A stretch of DNA of 64,000 nt from Magnetospirillum sp. XM-1 (GTDB taxonomy: Bacteria > Pseudomonadota > Alphaproteobacteria > Rhodospirillales > Magnetospirillaceae), in assembly GCF_001511835.1 (NCBI RefSeq), contig NZ_LN997848.1, positions 2,446,001-2,510,000 on the forward strand, in the 5' to 3' direction. Position 1 is the first letter of the stretch. Every line of letters starts with the position of its first letter. The translations under genes were made by a program, and so were the position numbers. The notes beneath the pieces were generated by a model. The model worked only from the letters and a program-made list of their open reading frames with translations, did not search any database and had not been told where the DNA came from. Positions 51,670 through 61,329 of this stretch are shown here, in pieces.

Positions 51670-54600
51670 ATGGCAGAGGACGAGGGGATGCGTCGGTCCC
51701 GACGCAGAAGGCCGCTGTGGCTCCGTCTGGCCCGCTCGCTGTATCTGCGCAGTTTGCCGCCCCGCTGGTTCCGCAGCGAGCTGAAAGGGTTCTGGCGCGC
51801 CCTGGTCAAGCCGCCCGAGGCCATTCTGGAGGTTTCGGGGCTCCGCCGTTGTCTTGCTGACCTGATCGCGGCAACGGTGGTGCTGAACCTGCTGGGGCTG
51901 GCGCTGCCGTTGATCCTGCTGCAGGTCTACGACCGCATCTTGCCCAACGCGGCCATGGATACCCTGGGAGCCCTGGTGGCGGGTATCGTGGTGGCGGTCA
52001 GCCTGGAGATGGTGCTGCGAATCGCCCGCTCGGCGGTCACGGCCTGGACCAGCGGCCGCTTCGAGCACATGGCCGCCAGCCGGGTCTTCCGCTCGTTGCT
52101 GCACGCTCCGCTCGGTGTCTTCGAACAGAGCGGGGTGGGAGCTCATCTCGAGACGCTCAACGCCATCGGGCGGCTCAAGGATTTTTACGCAGGCCAGGCC
52201 TTTCTGACCGTCTTCGACATTCCCTTCGCCCTGGTGTTCATCGGGTTGCTGGCCTTGTTCGGCGGATGGCTGGCCCTGGTCCCGGTGGTCCTGCTGGTGG
52301 GCATGGGCGTGGTTGGCGTGGTGGCGGGCTATCGCCTGCGCATGCTGCTGAAGCGCCGCATGCTGTTCGACCAGAGCCGCAGCAATTTCATCCTGGAAGT
52401 TCTGTCGTCCATCCAGACCGTCAAGTCGCTGGCCATGGAGGCGCAGTTGCAGCGCCGCCACGACCGGCTGCAGGAAAACAGCGCCCTGGCCGAGTTCCAC
52501 TCCGCCGACCTGTCTCATGGCACCGCGGCATTGGGGCGGCTGTTCACCAGCCTCAACACCATCCTGGTGGTGGCCCTGGGCAGCCTGATGGTCATCGAGG
52601 GCGACATGTCCACCGGCGTGCTGGCGGCCTGTTCGCTGCTGGCGGGCCGTGCCGCCCAGCCCATCCAGCTGGCGCTGGACCGCTGGACCCGGTTCCAGGC
52701 CGCCCGTCTGGCCGAGGAACGGCTGGAGGGGCTTCTGGGGAGCGGGGAAGACGACGGGGAAGCCAAGCCGGACTTGCCGCAGATCAGCGGCCAGATGACC
52801 TTGGCCGGAGTGCATCTGTGCTACGGGCATGGCGGCGAGGTGATCGTCGATGCCGATCTCACCATCGCCCCCGGGGAAATGATCGGCATCACCGGCGACA
52901 GCGGGACGGGCAAGAGCAGCCTGTTGGCCTTGATGGGGGGGCTGGTGGTCCCCACCCGGGGTACGGTCGAGGTTGACGGAAATGACCTGAGCGACTTCGC
53001 CCGGGACAGCTACCACACCCGCATCGGCTATATCGCGCAGCGTTCCGAGCTTTATCGCGGCACCATCATCGAGAACCTGTCCAGCTTCGACAGCGCCAGG
53101 GTCGAGGCCGCGCGCGAGGTGGCCAGGGAGCTGGGGATCGAACGCTTTGTGTCGCGCCTGCCGCTCGGCTATTCCACCCCGGTGGCCAGCGGCCCGCAGG
53201 ATTCCCTGCCGCGTGGCATTCGCCAGTTGATCGCCATCGGCCGCATTCTGGCGAACCGGCCCGACATCATCTTGTTCGACGAGGCCAATACCGCCGTCGA
53301 CGGCGCCGGCAATCAGGCGCTTCGCGACGTGCTGGAACGGCTGAAGGGCAAGGTGACCATCATCTTGGTGTCGTCGCGCCCGTCGCTCCTCAATCTGGCG
53401 GATCGCAGCTTCGAACTGGTGGATGGGCGGCTGTGCCCCGCCGGGCTGGCGTCGCTGCGTCCGGCGCCCGAGACGTCCGCCGCCGCCGCCGCCATGGCGG
53501 GACCCATGATCCTGGCCTCGCTGGCGGCCGAGGAGGAGAGCGAATCCTCCTCGCTGGCCGATGCGGACTTCCTGCGCGTCCTGCGTCAGGCGTCGCCCCT
53601 GGGACGCTGTCTGGTCCCCATGCTGGAAGCCATGCGGTGGTGCAACGATCCGCGCCGGCTGGCCGAGGCCATGCCCCATATCCAGTCCAAGCTGGACATC
53701 GTCTCGTTCCGCAACGTGATGGCCAATCTGGGGTTCGGCAGTTCCTCCATCGCCATGCGCGGCGAGCCGGTCGAGCCCCGGCTGCTGCCCTGCCTGTTCA
53801 TGGCGGCGGATGGAACGCCCATGGTGCTGCTGGACGCGGACCATGGCCACGTCACCGCCTATGACGGTACCGATGGAAGCACCAGAACCATATCCCATGG
53901 CCGTCTGTGGGGAACCGCCTATTTCTTCAACCCCGTCGATACGGCCGCCGCGCGGCCGGGACAATGGTTTCAGTCCCTCATGGACCGTTTCCGTGGGCTG
54001 ATCTGGGCTATCCTGGCGCAGAGCTTCCTGATCAACATCCTGTCGTTGGGCGTGCCGCTGTTCACCATGTCGGTCTACGACAAGGTGATCGGCAGCGGCG
54101 ACGCCCGCATGCTGGTCGGCATCCTGGGCGGTGTCGGCATCGTCGTGGTCGCCGAGCACGTGCTGCAGGAATTGCGCAGCCGGGCCAATGCCTATATGGG
54201 CGTCCGCCTCAGCTATATCGTCTCGGCCATGGTGTTCGAGCGGACCCTGGCGCTGCCGCTCCAGGTGACCGAGCGGGTCGGCATCGCCAGCCAGTTGGCC
54301 CGCTTCCGCGAACTGGAGAGCTTTCGGACCCTGTTCACGGATGGACTGGCGGTGGCCCTGCTGGATCTGCCCTTCGTCTTTGTCTATGTGGTGGTGCTGT
54401 TCATGCTTGGCGGGCCGGTGGCCCTGGTCCCGGTTCTGGCCCTGGGCGCGTTCCTGCTGGTGCTGACCGCCCTGATGCCGCTGGTGCGGTCGCGGGTTGC
54501 CGCCATGGCCCGCATGAGCAATCAGCGCCAGGAATTCGTGGTCGAGACCCTGACCAAGATGCGGTCGCTGCATTCCGATGGCCTGCTGGATATCTGGGAG

Positions 54601-55641
54601 CAACGCTTTCGCGCCTATTCCGCCGATGCCGCCATGGCGGGACGTTATGCCGCCTCGCTGTCGGGGGCGCTGACCGCCCTGTCCCAGGCCATGGTCATCG
54701 CCGCCGGCATCGCCACCATGACCGTGGGGGTCACCCAGGTCCTGGGCGGGCGCATGAGCGCGGGTGCCCTCATCGCCTCCATGATGGTGGTCTGGCGGGT
54801 GCTGGCGCCCATGCAGGCCGGATTCTGGCTGCTGCAGCGCCTGGAGCAGGCGCGCGCCACCATCCGCCAGGTGGAAGGGCTGATGGGGTTGAAGGTCGAA
54901 GCCGACGACCGCCCCATGGGCAACGCCGCCCTGCGGCTGAAAGGGGCGGTGAGCTTCTCGCGGGTCTCCATCCGCTATTCCAACGACGCCGATCCCGCCC
55001 TTCTGGGCGTTTCGTTCCAGGCCAATCCGGGCGAGGTGATCGCGGTGGTGGGGCCCGACGGCTCGGGCAAATCCACCTTGCTGAAGCTCATCGCCGGGCT
55101 TTATCAGGCCCAGGCCGGCAATGTGGTCATCGACGACATGGATATCCGCCAGATCGACCCCGTGGCCCTGCGCAAGGCCATCGCCTATGCCCCCCAGGTG
55201 CCGGAACTGCTGTTCGGTTCCATTGCCCAGAATTTGCGGCTCGCCCATCCCAATGCCAGCGAGGCCGACCTGTGGCACGCCCTGGACATGGCCGGGGTTC
55301 GCGACGAGGTGGAGCACCTTCCCGCCGGCCTGGACACAAGGGTGGGCGACGCCCGCAACAACCTCATTCCCGGCGCCCTGGCCCAGGGGCTTTCCCTGGC
55401 CCGGGCCTATCTGAAGCGCAGCCCCATCATCCTTCTGGACGAGCCGGTGACCGGCCTGGATTCCGAGGGTGACCGCAGGTTCCGCGAATTCATCGAATGG
55501 ACCCGGGGGTTGGCCACCATCTTCCTGGTGACCCACCGTCCCAGCCATCTGTCGCTGGCCGACCAGATCCTGGTCCTGGACAAGGGGGCGCTCCGCATTT
55601 CCGGTCCGGCCTCCGAGGTCCGGGCCAAGTTGGCGGGGTAG
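51670..55641 (+). CDS. double type I secretion ABC exporter (two TMD-NBD units in one protein)
   Basis: Single protein of 1,323 aa containing two complete T1SS-type exporters. Unit 1: membrane domain about 55-340; NBD with Walker A GDSGTGKSS (about 409), signature region SGPQDSLPRGIRQL instead of LSGGQ, Walker B IILFDEAN, and Ser where the H-loop His belongs (LVSSRPS). Unit 2: a C39-like domain without catalytic Cys (about 640-760), membrane domain about 775-1070, Walker A GPDGSGKST (about 1130), signature GALAQGLSLARAY, Walker B IILLDEPVTGLD, H-loop LVTHRPS. It probably works as an intramolecular pseudo-dimer with one weakened site. It follows the RTX gene by 30 bp and is the obvious exporter. 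ATG 51688 is an alternative start. Confidence 0.9.
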   Translation: MAEDEGMRRSRRRRPLWLRLARSLYLRSLPPRWFRSELKGFWRALVKPPEAILEVSGLRRCLADLIAATVVLNLLGLALPLILLQVYDRILPNAAMDTLGALVAGIVVAVSLEMVLRIARSAVTAWTSGRFEHMAASRVFRSLLHAPLGVFEQSGVGAHLETLNAIGRLKDFYAGQAFLTVFDIPFALVFIGLLALFGGWLALVPVVLLVGMGVVGVVAGYRLRMLLKRRMLFDQSRSNFILEVLSSIQTVKSLAMEAQLQRRHDRLQENSALAEFHSADLSHGTAALGRLFTSLNTILVVALGSLMVIEGDMSTGVLAACSLLAGRAAQPIQLALDRWTRFQAARLAEERLEGLLGSGEDDGEAKPDLPQISGQMTLAGVHLCYGHGGEVIVDADLTIAPGEMIGITGDSGTGKSSLLALMGGLVVPTRGTVEVDGNDLSDFARDSYHTRIGYIAQRSELYRGTIIENLSSFDSARVEAAREVARELGIERFVSRLPLGYSTPVASGPQDSLPRGIRQLIAIGRILANRPDIILFDEANTAVDGAGNQALRDVLERLKGKVTIILVSSRPSLLNLADRSFELVDGRLCPAGLASLRPAPETSAAAAAMAGPMILASLAAEEESESSSLADADFLRVLRQASPLGRCLVPMLEAMRWCNDPRRLAEAMPHIQSKLDIVSFRNVMANLGFGSSSIAMRGEPVEPRLLPCLFMAADGTPMVLLDADHGHVTAYDGTDGSTRTISHGRLWGTAYFFNPVDTAAARPGQWFQSLMDRFRGLIWAILAQSFLINILSLGVPLFTMSVYDKVIGSGDARMLVGILGGVGIVVVAEHVLQELRSRANAYMGVRLSYIVSAMVFERTLALPLQVTERVGIASQLARFRELESFRTLFTDGLAVALLDLPFVFVYVVVLFMLGGPVALVPVLALGAFLLVLTALMPLVRSRVAAMARMSNQRQEFVVETLTKMRSLHSDGLLDIWEQRFRAYSADAAMAGRYAASLSGALTALSQAMVIAAGIATMTVGVTQVLGGRMSAGALIASMMVVWRVLAPMQAGFWLLQRLEQARATIRQVEGLMGLKVEADDRPMGNAALRLKGAVSFSRVSIRYSNDADPALLGVSFQANPGEVIAVVGPDGSGKSTLLKLIAGLYQAQAGNVVIDDMDIRQIDPVALRKAIAYAPQVPELLFGSIAQNLRLAHPNASEADLWHALDMAGVRDEVEHLPAGLDTRVGDARNNLIPGALAQGLSLARAYLKRSPIILLDEPVTGLDSEGDRRFREFIEWTRGLATIFLVTHRPSHLSLADQILVLDKGALRISGPASEVRAKLAG

Positions 55642-55662
55642 AGGAGAGTGGAGAAAACAGCC

Positions 55663-57666
55663 ATGACCCTTCTGGACAGCCTTCCCCTGCTCGGCGCCCT
55701 TCAGGCGGCCATCCTGCTGGGCTATCTGTTGCTGCGCCGACGGGTGGATTTCGGCCGTACCGCGCTGGAACTCGCCCTGCTGGTCGGTGTCGCGCTGGGC
55801 CAATTCGCCGTTCCCGGCGGCATCAATCGCCTGGGATTGGGGGCGTGGGGCGGTCTGTCCTGGGTGATCGCCGTCCCGGCGGCATTGCTGTTCGCCTATG
55901 AGCTCCTGGGGCTTCGCCACGATCGCTGGGCCCGCTTCATCGGCTGGCTGGCCCTTGGACCGGCCATGGTTCTGGCCGTCGCCGTCTTCGGTATCGACGG
56001 CTGTCCGGCAGACGCGCAATGCGGCTGGCTGTGGGTGGTCCAGTCGGCCTGGGTCATGACCATGGCTTTCGGCGGCCTTTGGCTGATCGGGCGGCGCATG
56101 GAATCGGTTTCGGTGATGCTGCTGAACCGTTCCCTGGGCGGCACGCGCCTGTTCGCCGCCGGCGCCCTGGCAGCCATCCTCGGGGTGCGCGGACTGGTGG
56201 AACTGGCCTATCTCGGCAGCCCCGGCATGGCGGCGGAGGCCGCCCGCTGGGGGGCGCTGGGCTGTTTCGTCTGCCTCAGCCTGCTGATGGTCGCTCTGAC
56301 CCGCATCTATCCCGAGACGGCGGAATCCGCCCTTGAACTCAATAACCACGAGAATATCGACCGTTTCCGCCGCCATCTGGCCCATGCGGTGGTCTTCGAG
56401 GAGGGCGGCGTCGATCCGCTGGCGCGGGCTTCTGTGCTGACGACCATTCTTACCGTCCTGGCGCTGCTGGGCTGGAGCGCGGTCACGCCGGTCAAGGAAG
56501 TGGCCGCCACCAGCGGCCAGGTGGTGCCGTCCAGTCAGATCCGACCCATCCAGCATCTGGAAGGCGGCATCGTCGCCGAGGTTTTGGTGCGCGAGGGGCA
56601 ATTGGTGCAGAAGGGGGAGGTGCTGCTGCGCCTCGATCCCGCCCAGGCCGTGGCAGAGCTTGAGCAGATCAAGGTCCGCGAGGCCGGTCTGGAATTGCGT
56701 TCCGAGCGTCTTCGTGCCTTCGCCGAGGGGCGTGGCCCGGACTTTTCCCGCGCCGGCGGCGGGGGGGAGGATTCCCAGGTCAGCGACCAGAACATCATCT
56801 TCAAGGCGCAGGAAGCCTCGCGACTGTCCGCCGTCACCGTGCTGGAAAGCCTGATCGCCCAGCGCCGCTCCGACATCAGCCAGTACGAAGGCCAATACGC
56901 CGCCCTGGGCGAACAGCTCAAGCTGGTGGAACGTGAAGTGGGCATCCGCGAGGATCTGCTGGCCAAGGGGCTGAATTCCCAGGTGTCGTTCCTGGTCATC
57001 AAGCGCGAATCCGAGCGCCTGAAGGGCGAGCGCGCCCGCCTGCAGGCCCAGATCAGGACCTCGCGCGAGGCGCTGGCCGAGGCCGAATCGCGTTTGCAGG
57101 ACCAGCGCAGCAAGCTGGCCCAGGAGGCCTTCACCGAAATGGGCACGGCCGGTGCCGAACTGGCCCAATTGCGCGAGACGCGGGCCAAGCTGGAAGACCG
57201 GGTCCAACGGCTGGCCGTGGTCGCGCCGGCCCGCGGCATCGTGCAGGAACTCAACGTCGCCAGCCCCGGCGCCGTGATTCCCCAAGGCGGATTGATCACC
57301 AAGATCGTCCCGGTGGACGACACCTTGCTGGTGGAGAACCAGATCCAGCCCCGCGACGTGGGCCATGTGCAGCCGGGCCAGGCCGTGCGGATCAAGGTAT
57401 CGAGCTACGATTTCGCCCGTTTCGGCGCGGTGGACGGCATGTTGACCCAGATCTCACCCTCGACCTTCCTCGACGAGGACAAGCTGCCCTACTACAAGGG
57501 GGTGGTGACCTTGGCCAAGGGCTATGTGGGTGACGATCCCGACCGCAACCGCATCCTGCCCGGCATGACCGTCCAGGCCGACGTGGTCACGGGGGAAAAG
57601 ACCATTCTGCAATACCTGCTGAAACCGATCCAGCTGGCCGCCTCCCAGGCGTTCCGCGAACGCTAG
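55663..57666 (+). CDS. HlyD-type secretion adaptor with N-terminal seven-helix membrane domain
   Basis: Adaptor of 667 aa. Residues about 255-667 are an ordinary HlyD/LapC protein: a single anchor helix (VLTTILTVLALLGWSAV), lipoyl half HLEGGIVAEVLVREGQLVQKG, a long coiled coil, second lipoyl half VVAPARGIVQELNVASPGAV, and the beta-barrel end. In front of it lie about 240 residues with seven clear hydrophobic helices, a domain not normally present in HlyD proteins and reminiscent of seven-helix sensor regions of histidine kinases. It could sense a signal and gate secretion. I use ATG 55663 (GGAG 9 nt upstream). It is the last gene of the RTX secretion operon; no TolC gene follows. Confidence 0.87.
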   Translation: MTLLDSLPLLGALQAAILLGYLLLRRRVDFGRTALELALLVGVALGQFAVPGGINRLGLGAWGGLSWVIAVPAALLFAYELLGLRHDRWARFIGWLALGPAMVLAVAVFGIDGCPADAQCGWLWVVQSAWVMTMAFGGLWLIGRRMESVSVMLLNRSLGGTRLFAAGALAAILGVRGLVELAYLGSPGMAAEAARWGALGCFVCLSLLMVALTRIYPETAESALELNNHENIDRFRRHLAHAVVFEEGGVDPLARASVLTTILTVLALLGWSAVTPVKEVAATSGQVVPSSQIRPIQHLEGGIVAEVLVREGQLVQKGEVLLRLDPAQAVAELEQIKVREAGLELRSERLRAFAEGRGPDFSRAGGGGEDSQVSDQNIIFKAQEASRLSAVTVLESLIAQRRSDISQYEGQYAALGEQLKLVEREVGIREDLLAKGLNSQVSFLVIKRESERLKGERARLQAQIRTSREALAEAESRLQDQRSKLAQEAFTEMGTAGAELAQLRETRAKLEDRVQRLAVVAPARGIVQELNVASPGAVIPQGGLITKIVPVDDTLLVENQIQPRDVGHVQPGQAVRIKVSSYDFARFGAVDGMLTQISPSTFLDEDKLPYYKGVVTLAKGYVGDDPDRNRILPGMTVQADVVTGEKTILQYLLKPIQLAASQAFRER

Positions 57667-57691
57667 GGCATGCACGCCCAGCGCCCTGGGC

Positions 57692-60295
57692 TCAATGTCC
57701 GGCCTGGCAGTACAGGACATAGGTGACGAGAGAGCGCAGGCGGGCCGGATTGATCGGCTTGGGCAGGAATTCCAGGCCGCGCCGCTGCAGCTGTTCGGGA
57801 ATCTCTTTCGACAGGTCCGCCGAAATGACCAGGGCCGGCTTTTCCTGTCCGGCATGCTTTCTGAGCGTGTCGAGAACGTCGAGCGCGGTCAGCCCTTCAT
57901 CCAGATGATAATCGATGATCAGCAGGTCGGGGCGCTTCCTGGACAGGGAGAGGGCCTCGTCCACGGTGGCGGCGGCCAGTGTCTCGCAGCCCCATCCGCC
58001 CAGAATGGTGGCGAGGGCTTCCCGGGACGCGGCATCGTCGTCGAGAACCAGCACACGCTGTCCGACCAGGGTCGCCGCCGCGCCCTGGGGAAGGGAGGCG
58101 CCGCCCGCCGCCCGCCGCAGGTGGCCGGAGGGGACGCGCACGGCGAAGCACGAGCCGCGGCCTTCGGTGGAGCGGACCACCAGCTTCAGGCCGAGGATGT
58201 CGGCGAAGTTCTTGGCGATGGTCAGGCCCAGTCCCGAGCCGTGGGTGTCGTTGGGGCCGCCGATGGCCAGACTGCGGTAGGGTTCGAAGATGTCCTGCAG
58301 CCGGTCTTGCGGAATGCCGATGCCGGTATCGTGGACCTCGACCATGATCTCGCCGTCGACCCGCCGGCATCCGACCAGAATCCGGCCGGAGCGGGTGTAG
58401 CGGATGGCGTTGGCGAGGAAATTGCGCAAGATGCGTTGCAGCAAGCCCTTGTCGGTGTGCAGCACCGCCTCGCTTGGGACGATGCGCAGCGACAGGCCCT
58501 TGCGGCGGGCCTGCGGCGCGTATTCGGCCTCGAGCTGGGCCAGTTGGGGGCCGATGGCGAAGTGGGAGAGGTGGGTGGCGAATCCCCCGGCCTCCAGCTT
58601 CGACACGTCCAGGAAATCGGCCAGCATCTCCTCGGCGGCTTCCAGCGCCCCTTCGATGCGGCCCAGCAGCGACATGCCGGACGACGAGAGGTCCTCGTCC
58701 ATCAGCGCCCCCAGCAGCAGCCGGGCGGCGTTCAGCGGCTGCTGCAGGTCGTGGCTGACCGAGGCGAGAAAGTTGGTCTTGCTGAGATTGGCCCGCTCGG
58801 CTTCGGCCTTGGCCGCCGTCAGGGCGACCTCGACCTCGCGTCGCGCGATCAGTTCCTGGCTGAGCTTGCGGTTCAGCTCGACGATGTCCTCGGTCCGCAA
58901 CTGGACGGTCTTTTCCAGCAGCACGTTGTTCTGGAACAGCGAGAACGTGTCGCTGGGGATGGTCATGCTGCGCTCGATGCGGCGCAGCAGAACCTGGATG
59001 GTCTTGCGCAGCTTGGCGTTTTCCTGCTCCAGCCGCCCGCATTCGGTCTGCGTGTCGGGGGAGGCGGCCTGGATGGAGCCCGCCTCGGGCCGCTCGATCC
59101 CCACCGATTGTCCGAAGGCTATGCCGGTGAAGGTGTTGTTGAGGTGCATGCCGTTGATCTGTTCGCCATAGGCGGAAAAGCCGATCACCCGGTTTTCCTC
59201 GAACAGCCTGGCGATGTCGGGTCCCAGGTCGAGCGACGTCGCCTCGACGCGGCGCATGACGCAGTCGATGCCCAGCACCGCCACCGGCGATCCGATGGCC
59301 GCCTGGACCGCCTCGAAGGATCGCTTGAGGTTGGGGATCATGCCGGTGTTGCGTCCGATGCTCAGCGGCACGCCCTCGTCGATGGCGCAGGCCATCTTCA
59401 GGCTGTTGTCGTCCATGATGCCGCTGGGGCTGCGGGCGTACCACGAGCCGCCGATGCGCACCACCAGGGGCGGCAGCAGCATCTTCTTGGCCCGCAATTC
59501 CTCGATGTCGCATTCCACCATGCGGGCGTATTCCAGCCCGGCGCTGTCGCCGTTCAGCTCGGTGATGATCCGGCGGTCGGGGTCGGCGCCGGTGACGATG
59601 GCCTGCTCGCCGTTGCCGACGAAATGCTGGGATGAGAACACCCGGAACGGCAGCACGGTGTGGACCAGGGTAAGGGTCGCGGCGTTGGAATAGAAGCGGC
59701 CCCGGTACAGGACCTGGGTGGCGGCGATCCGCATGTCGTCGCCGGCCGAGCCGCCGAACAGCGGCAGGCCGCCCAGGGCGGTGTTCAGCGTGCTGATCAC
59801 CTGCTCCTCGGCGCAGCACATGCCGTCGATCAGCATCAGGGCGAAGGTGTTGTGCGAGGCGGGTTCGATGCCGCGCTGGCGCAGCTGGTTCTGCAGGTCC
59901 TCGACCACCACCCGGATCTGGGCCGGCTTGAAATGGGAGACGTCGAGGATGATGTCCGAGACGGCGACGCAAGCCTCCTCGGCGATGCTGAGGCCGGTCA
60001 TGCCGCCATCGGTGTAGCCGGCGGTGGAAATCTCGCCGGCGGTGGTGCAGCCCACCAGCGCCGTGCCGCCGAAGAATTCCCGGAAGGCCTGTTCCAGCAG
60101 GGGCTGGTAGTAGCGCTTGGAGCAGAACACCGCGGTGAACTCGGCGCGCGGACGGGCCAGGGCGTCGTGAATCTCGCGGACGGCCTCGAAAGGGTCCGAT
60201 TTCGTCGAAGTCGCCTGGCGGATCATCGAATTGAGCGCTCCCAAACCGTGGTCTCTCCTTCGTGCGAACCTTCCGGCCGCCCCTTCCCGGCTCAT
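57692..60295 (-). CDS. FIST-domain hybrid histidine kinase with C-terminal receiver
   Basis: Cytosolic sensor kinase (up to 867 aa). N-terminal FIST and FIST_C domains (about 45-390; LVGCTTAGEIS, LPLFGGSAGDD, GFSAYGEQING) are followed by a coiled coil (about 410-500), HisKA with SVSHDLQQPLNAARL, HATPase (NFLANAIRYT, DTGIGIP, HGSGLGLTIA), and a receiver with acceptor Asp in LLIIDYHLDEG and Lys in FLPKPINP. In Pseudomonas, a FIST haem protein (NosP) acts through a separate kinase (NahK) with a very similar HDLxQPLNA box; here both parts are one chain. The start is uncertain: ATG 60295 overlaps the upstream stop (ATGA), TTG 60244 follows AAGGAG by 10 nt, and ATG 60226 is also in frame. Confidence 0.9.
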   Translation of the reverse strand: MSREGAAGRFARRRDHGLGALNSMIRQATSTKSDPFEAVREIHDALARPRAEFTAVFCSKRYYQPLLEQAFREFFGGTALVGCTTAGEISTAGYTDGGMTGLSIAEEACVAVSDIILDVSHFKPAQIRVVVEDLQNQLRQRGIEPASHNTFALMLIDGMCCAEEQVISTLNTALGGLPLFGGSAGDDMRIAATQVLYRGRFYSNAATLTLVHTVLPFRVFSSQHFVGNGEQAIVTGADPDRRIITELNGDSAGLEYARMVECDIEELRAKKMLLPPLVVRIGGSWYARSPSGIMDDNSLKMACAIDEGVPLSIGRNTGMIPNLKRSFEAVQAAIGSPVAVLGIDCVMRRVEATSLDLGPDIARLFEENRVIGFSAYGEQINGMHLNNTFTGIAFGQSVGIERPEAGSIQAASPDTQTECGRLEQENAKLRKTIQVLLRRIERSMTIPSDTFSLFQNNVLLEKTVQLRTEDIVELNRKLSQELIARREVEVALTAAKAEAERANLSKTNFLASVSHDLQQPLNAARLLLGALMDEDLSSSGMSLLGRIEGALEAAEEMLADFLDVSKLEAGGFATHLSHFAIGPQLAQLEAEYAPQARRKGLSLRIVPSEAVLHTDKGLLQRILRNFLANAIRYTRSGRILVGCRRVDGEIMVEVHDTGIGIPQDRLQDIFEPYRSLAIGGPNDTHGSGLGLTIAKNFADILGLKLVVRSTEGRGSCFAVRVPSGHLRRAAGGASLPQGAAATLVGQRVLVLDDDAASREALATILGGWGCETLAAATVDEALSLSRKRPDLLIIDYHLDEGLTALDVLDTLRKHAGQEKPALVISADLSKEIPEQLQRRGLEFLPKPINPARLRSLVTYVLYCQAGH

Positions 60296-61329
60296 CCCGC
60301 CTGCGCGAGGAGGGGATCGGGGCGGTAGCGTTCGATGACCTCCCGGTAATAGCACATGTAGCCGGTGGCGCAGAGATCCTGTCGCGCCCGCAGCCCCTGG
60401 GCGAAGGCCGCCACCTGGGCGCCGCCTTGCCTTGCGCCCAGCCGGTCGAGGGTGGCGCGGACCATCTCGACGCTCTTCAGCTTGCGGTCGAGCGGCCCCT
60501 CGCGGCCGGCGATCTTGACCGCCGCCAGTCCCGCCTCGGCCAGGGCGGGAACGGCGCACAGGCCGCAGGGGCCGAACGGCAGGCCGTTGGCGGTGACCGA
60601 AAAGCCGCAGCCGAAGCGGTACCACAGCCATTCCTCGTGGCGGGCGTCGTTGGCGGCCAGCGCCTCGGCCTCGGAAGCGCTCAGCGTCCGTCCGTCCACC
60701 CGGGTGTATTCGGTGGCGTAGCGGTCGAGGCAGATGGGGCCGCCCAGCCGGCCGGGCAGGTGGATGGTGTGGCAGTTGCCCTCCTCGAAGACGCAGCCGT
60801 CGTTGAGGACGAAGGCCTCGAATTCCAGCTGGGGCAAGGCCGCGGCCATGGCGGTGATCTCGCCCAATCCGAGGTCGCGCGGCAGCACCACGCGGCAGGC
60901 TCCCAATTCTCCCAGCAGGGCCGCCGTTCCGGCGTTGCGGCAGGCCAGCAGCGAGCTGGCGTGCAGGCGGATGCCCAGGTCCTGGCGCCCTAGCCGGGCC
61001 AGCAGGCCGATATCGCCGACGATCAGGGCGTGGCCGCCCATTCCGGCGAAGCGTTCCGCCAGTTCCAGCAGCGCCTCGACCTGCGCGTCGGCATAATGCT
61101 GGGCGTTCATCACCAGCGAGACGGTGGAGCCGTGCCCGGCGGCGATGGCGACGGCCTCGGCAAGCTCCTCGTAGCGGGTGAGGTTGCCGAACGCCCGGCG
61201 ATTGACCCCGGCGCTGCGGAAGCGCTCGGTCCAGTCGGTTGGCACGATGCCGCAATAGATCTCGCCGGCGCCGGCCGCCGCCATTGCGGCCACCTCGTCG
61301 ACGCGGCTAATGGGGGCGACGATTTTCAT
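60292..61329 (-). CDS. peptidase U32-family protein, UbiU-like Cys pattern
   Basis: U32-family protein (345 aa), beginning MKIVAPISRVDEVAAMAAAGAGEIYCG, the usual TIM-barrel start. Cys residues cluster in NDGCVFEEGNCHTIHLPG and GGPICLDRY, then FGCGFS and FGPCGLCAV. UbiU, which with UbiV hydroxylates ubiquinone precursors without oxygen, has a similar Cys set holding [4Fe-4S], but spacing here differs after the second Cys, so I do not give the symbol. It overlaps the next U32 gene upstream by 23 bp and the kinase gene downstream by 4 bp. A pair of different U32 proteins suggests an Fe-S heterodimer. Confidence 0.8.
   Translation of the reverse strand: MKIVAPISRVDEVAAMAAAGAGEIYCGIVPTDWTERFRSAGVNRRAFGNLTRYEELAEAVAIAAGHGSTVSLVMNAQHYADAQVEALLELAERFAGMGGHALIVGDIGLLARLGRQDLGIRLHASSLLACRNAGTAALLGELGACRVVLPRDLGLGEITAMAAALPQLEFEAFVLNDGCVFEEGNCHTIHLPGRLGGPICLDRYATEYTRVDGRTLSASEAEALAANDARHEEWLWYRFGCGFSVTANGLPFGPCGLCAVPALAEAGLAAVKIAGREGPLDRKLKSVEMVRATLDRLGARQGGAQVAAFAQGLRARQDLCATGYMCYYREVIERYRPDPLLAQAG

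Noticed and set aside
51541..57366. 1,941-codon open frame on the minus strand opposite the exporter and adaptor genes
   Set aside because: Composition is Gly/Gln/His/Asp-rich with no domains, and it lies exactly antisense to two genes with clear motifs. It is a high-GC shadow.
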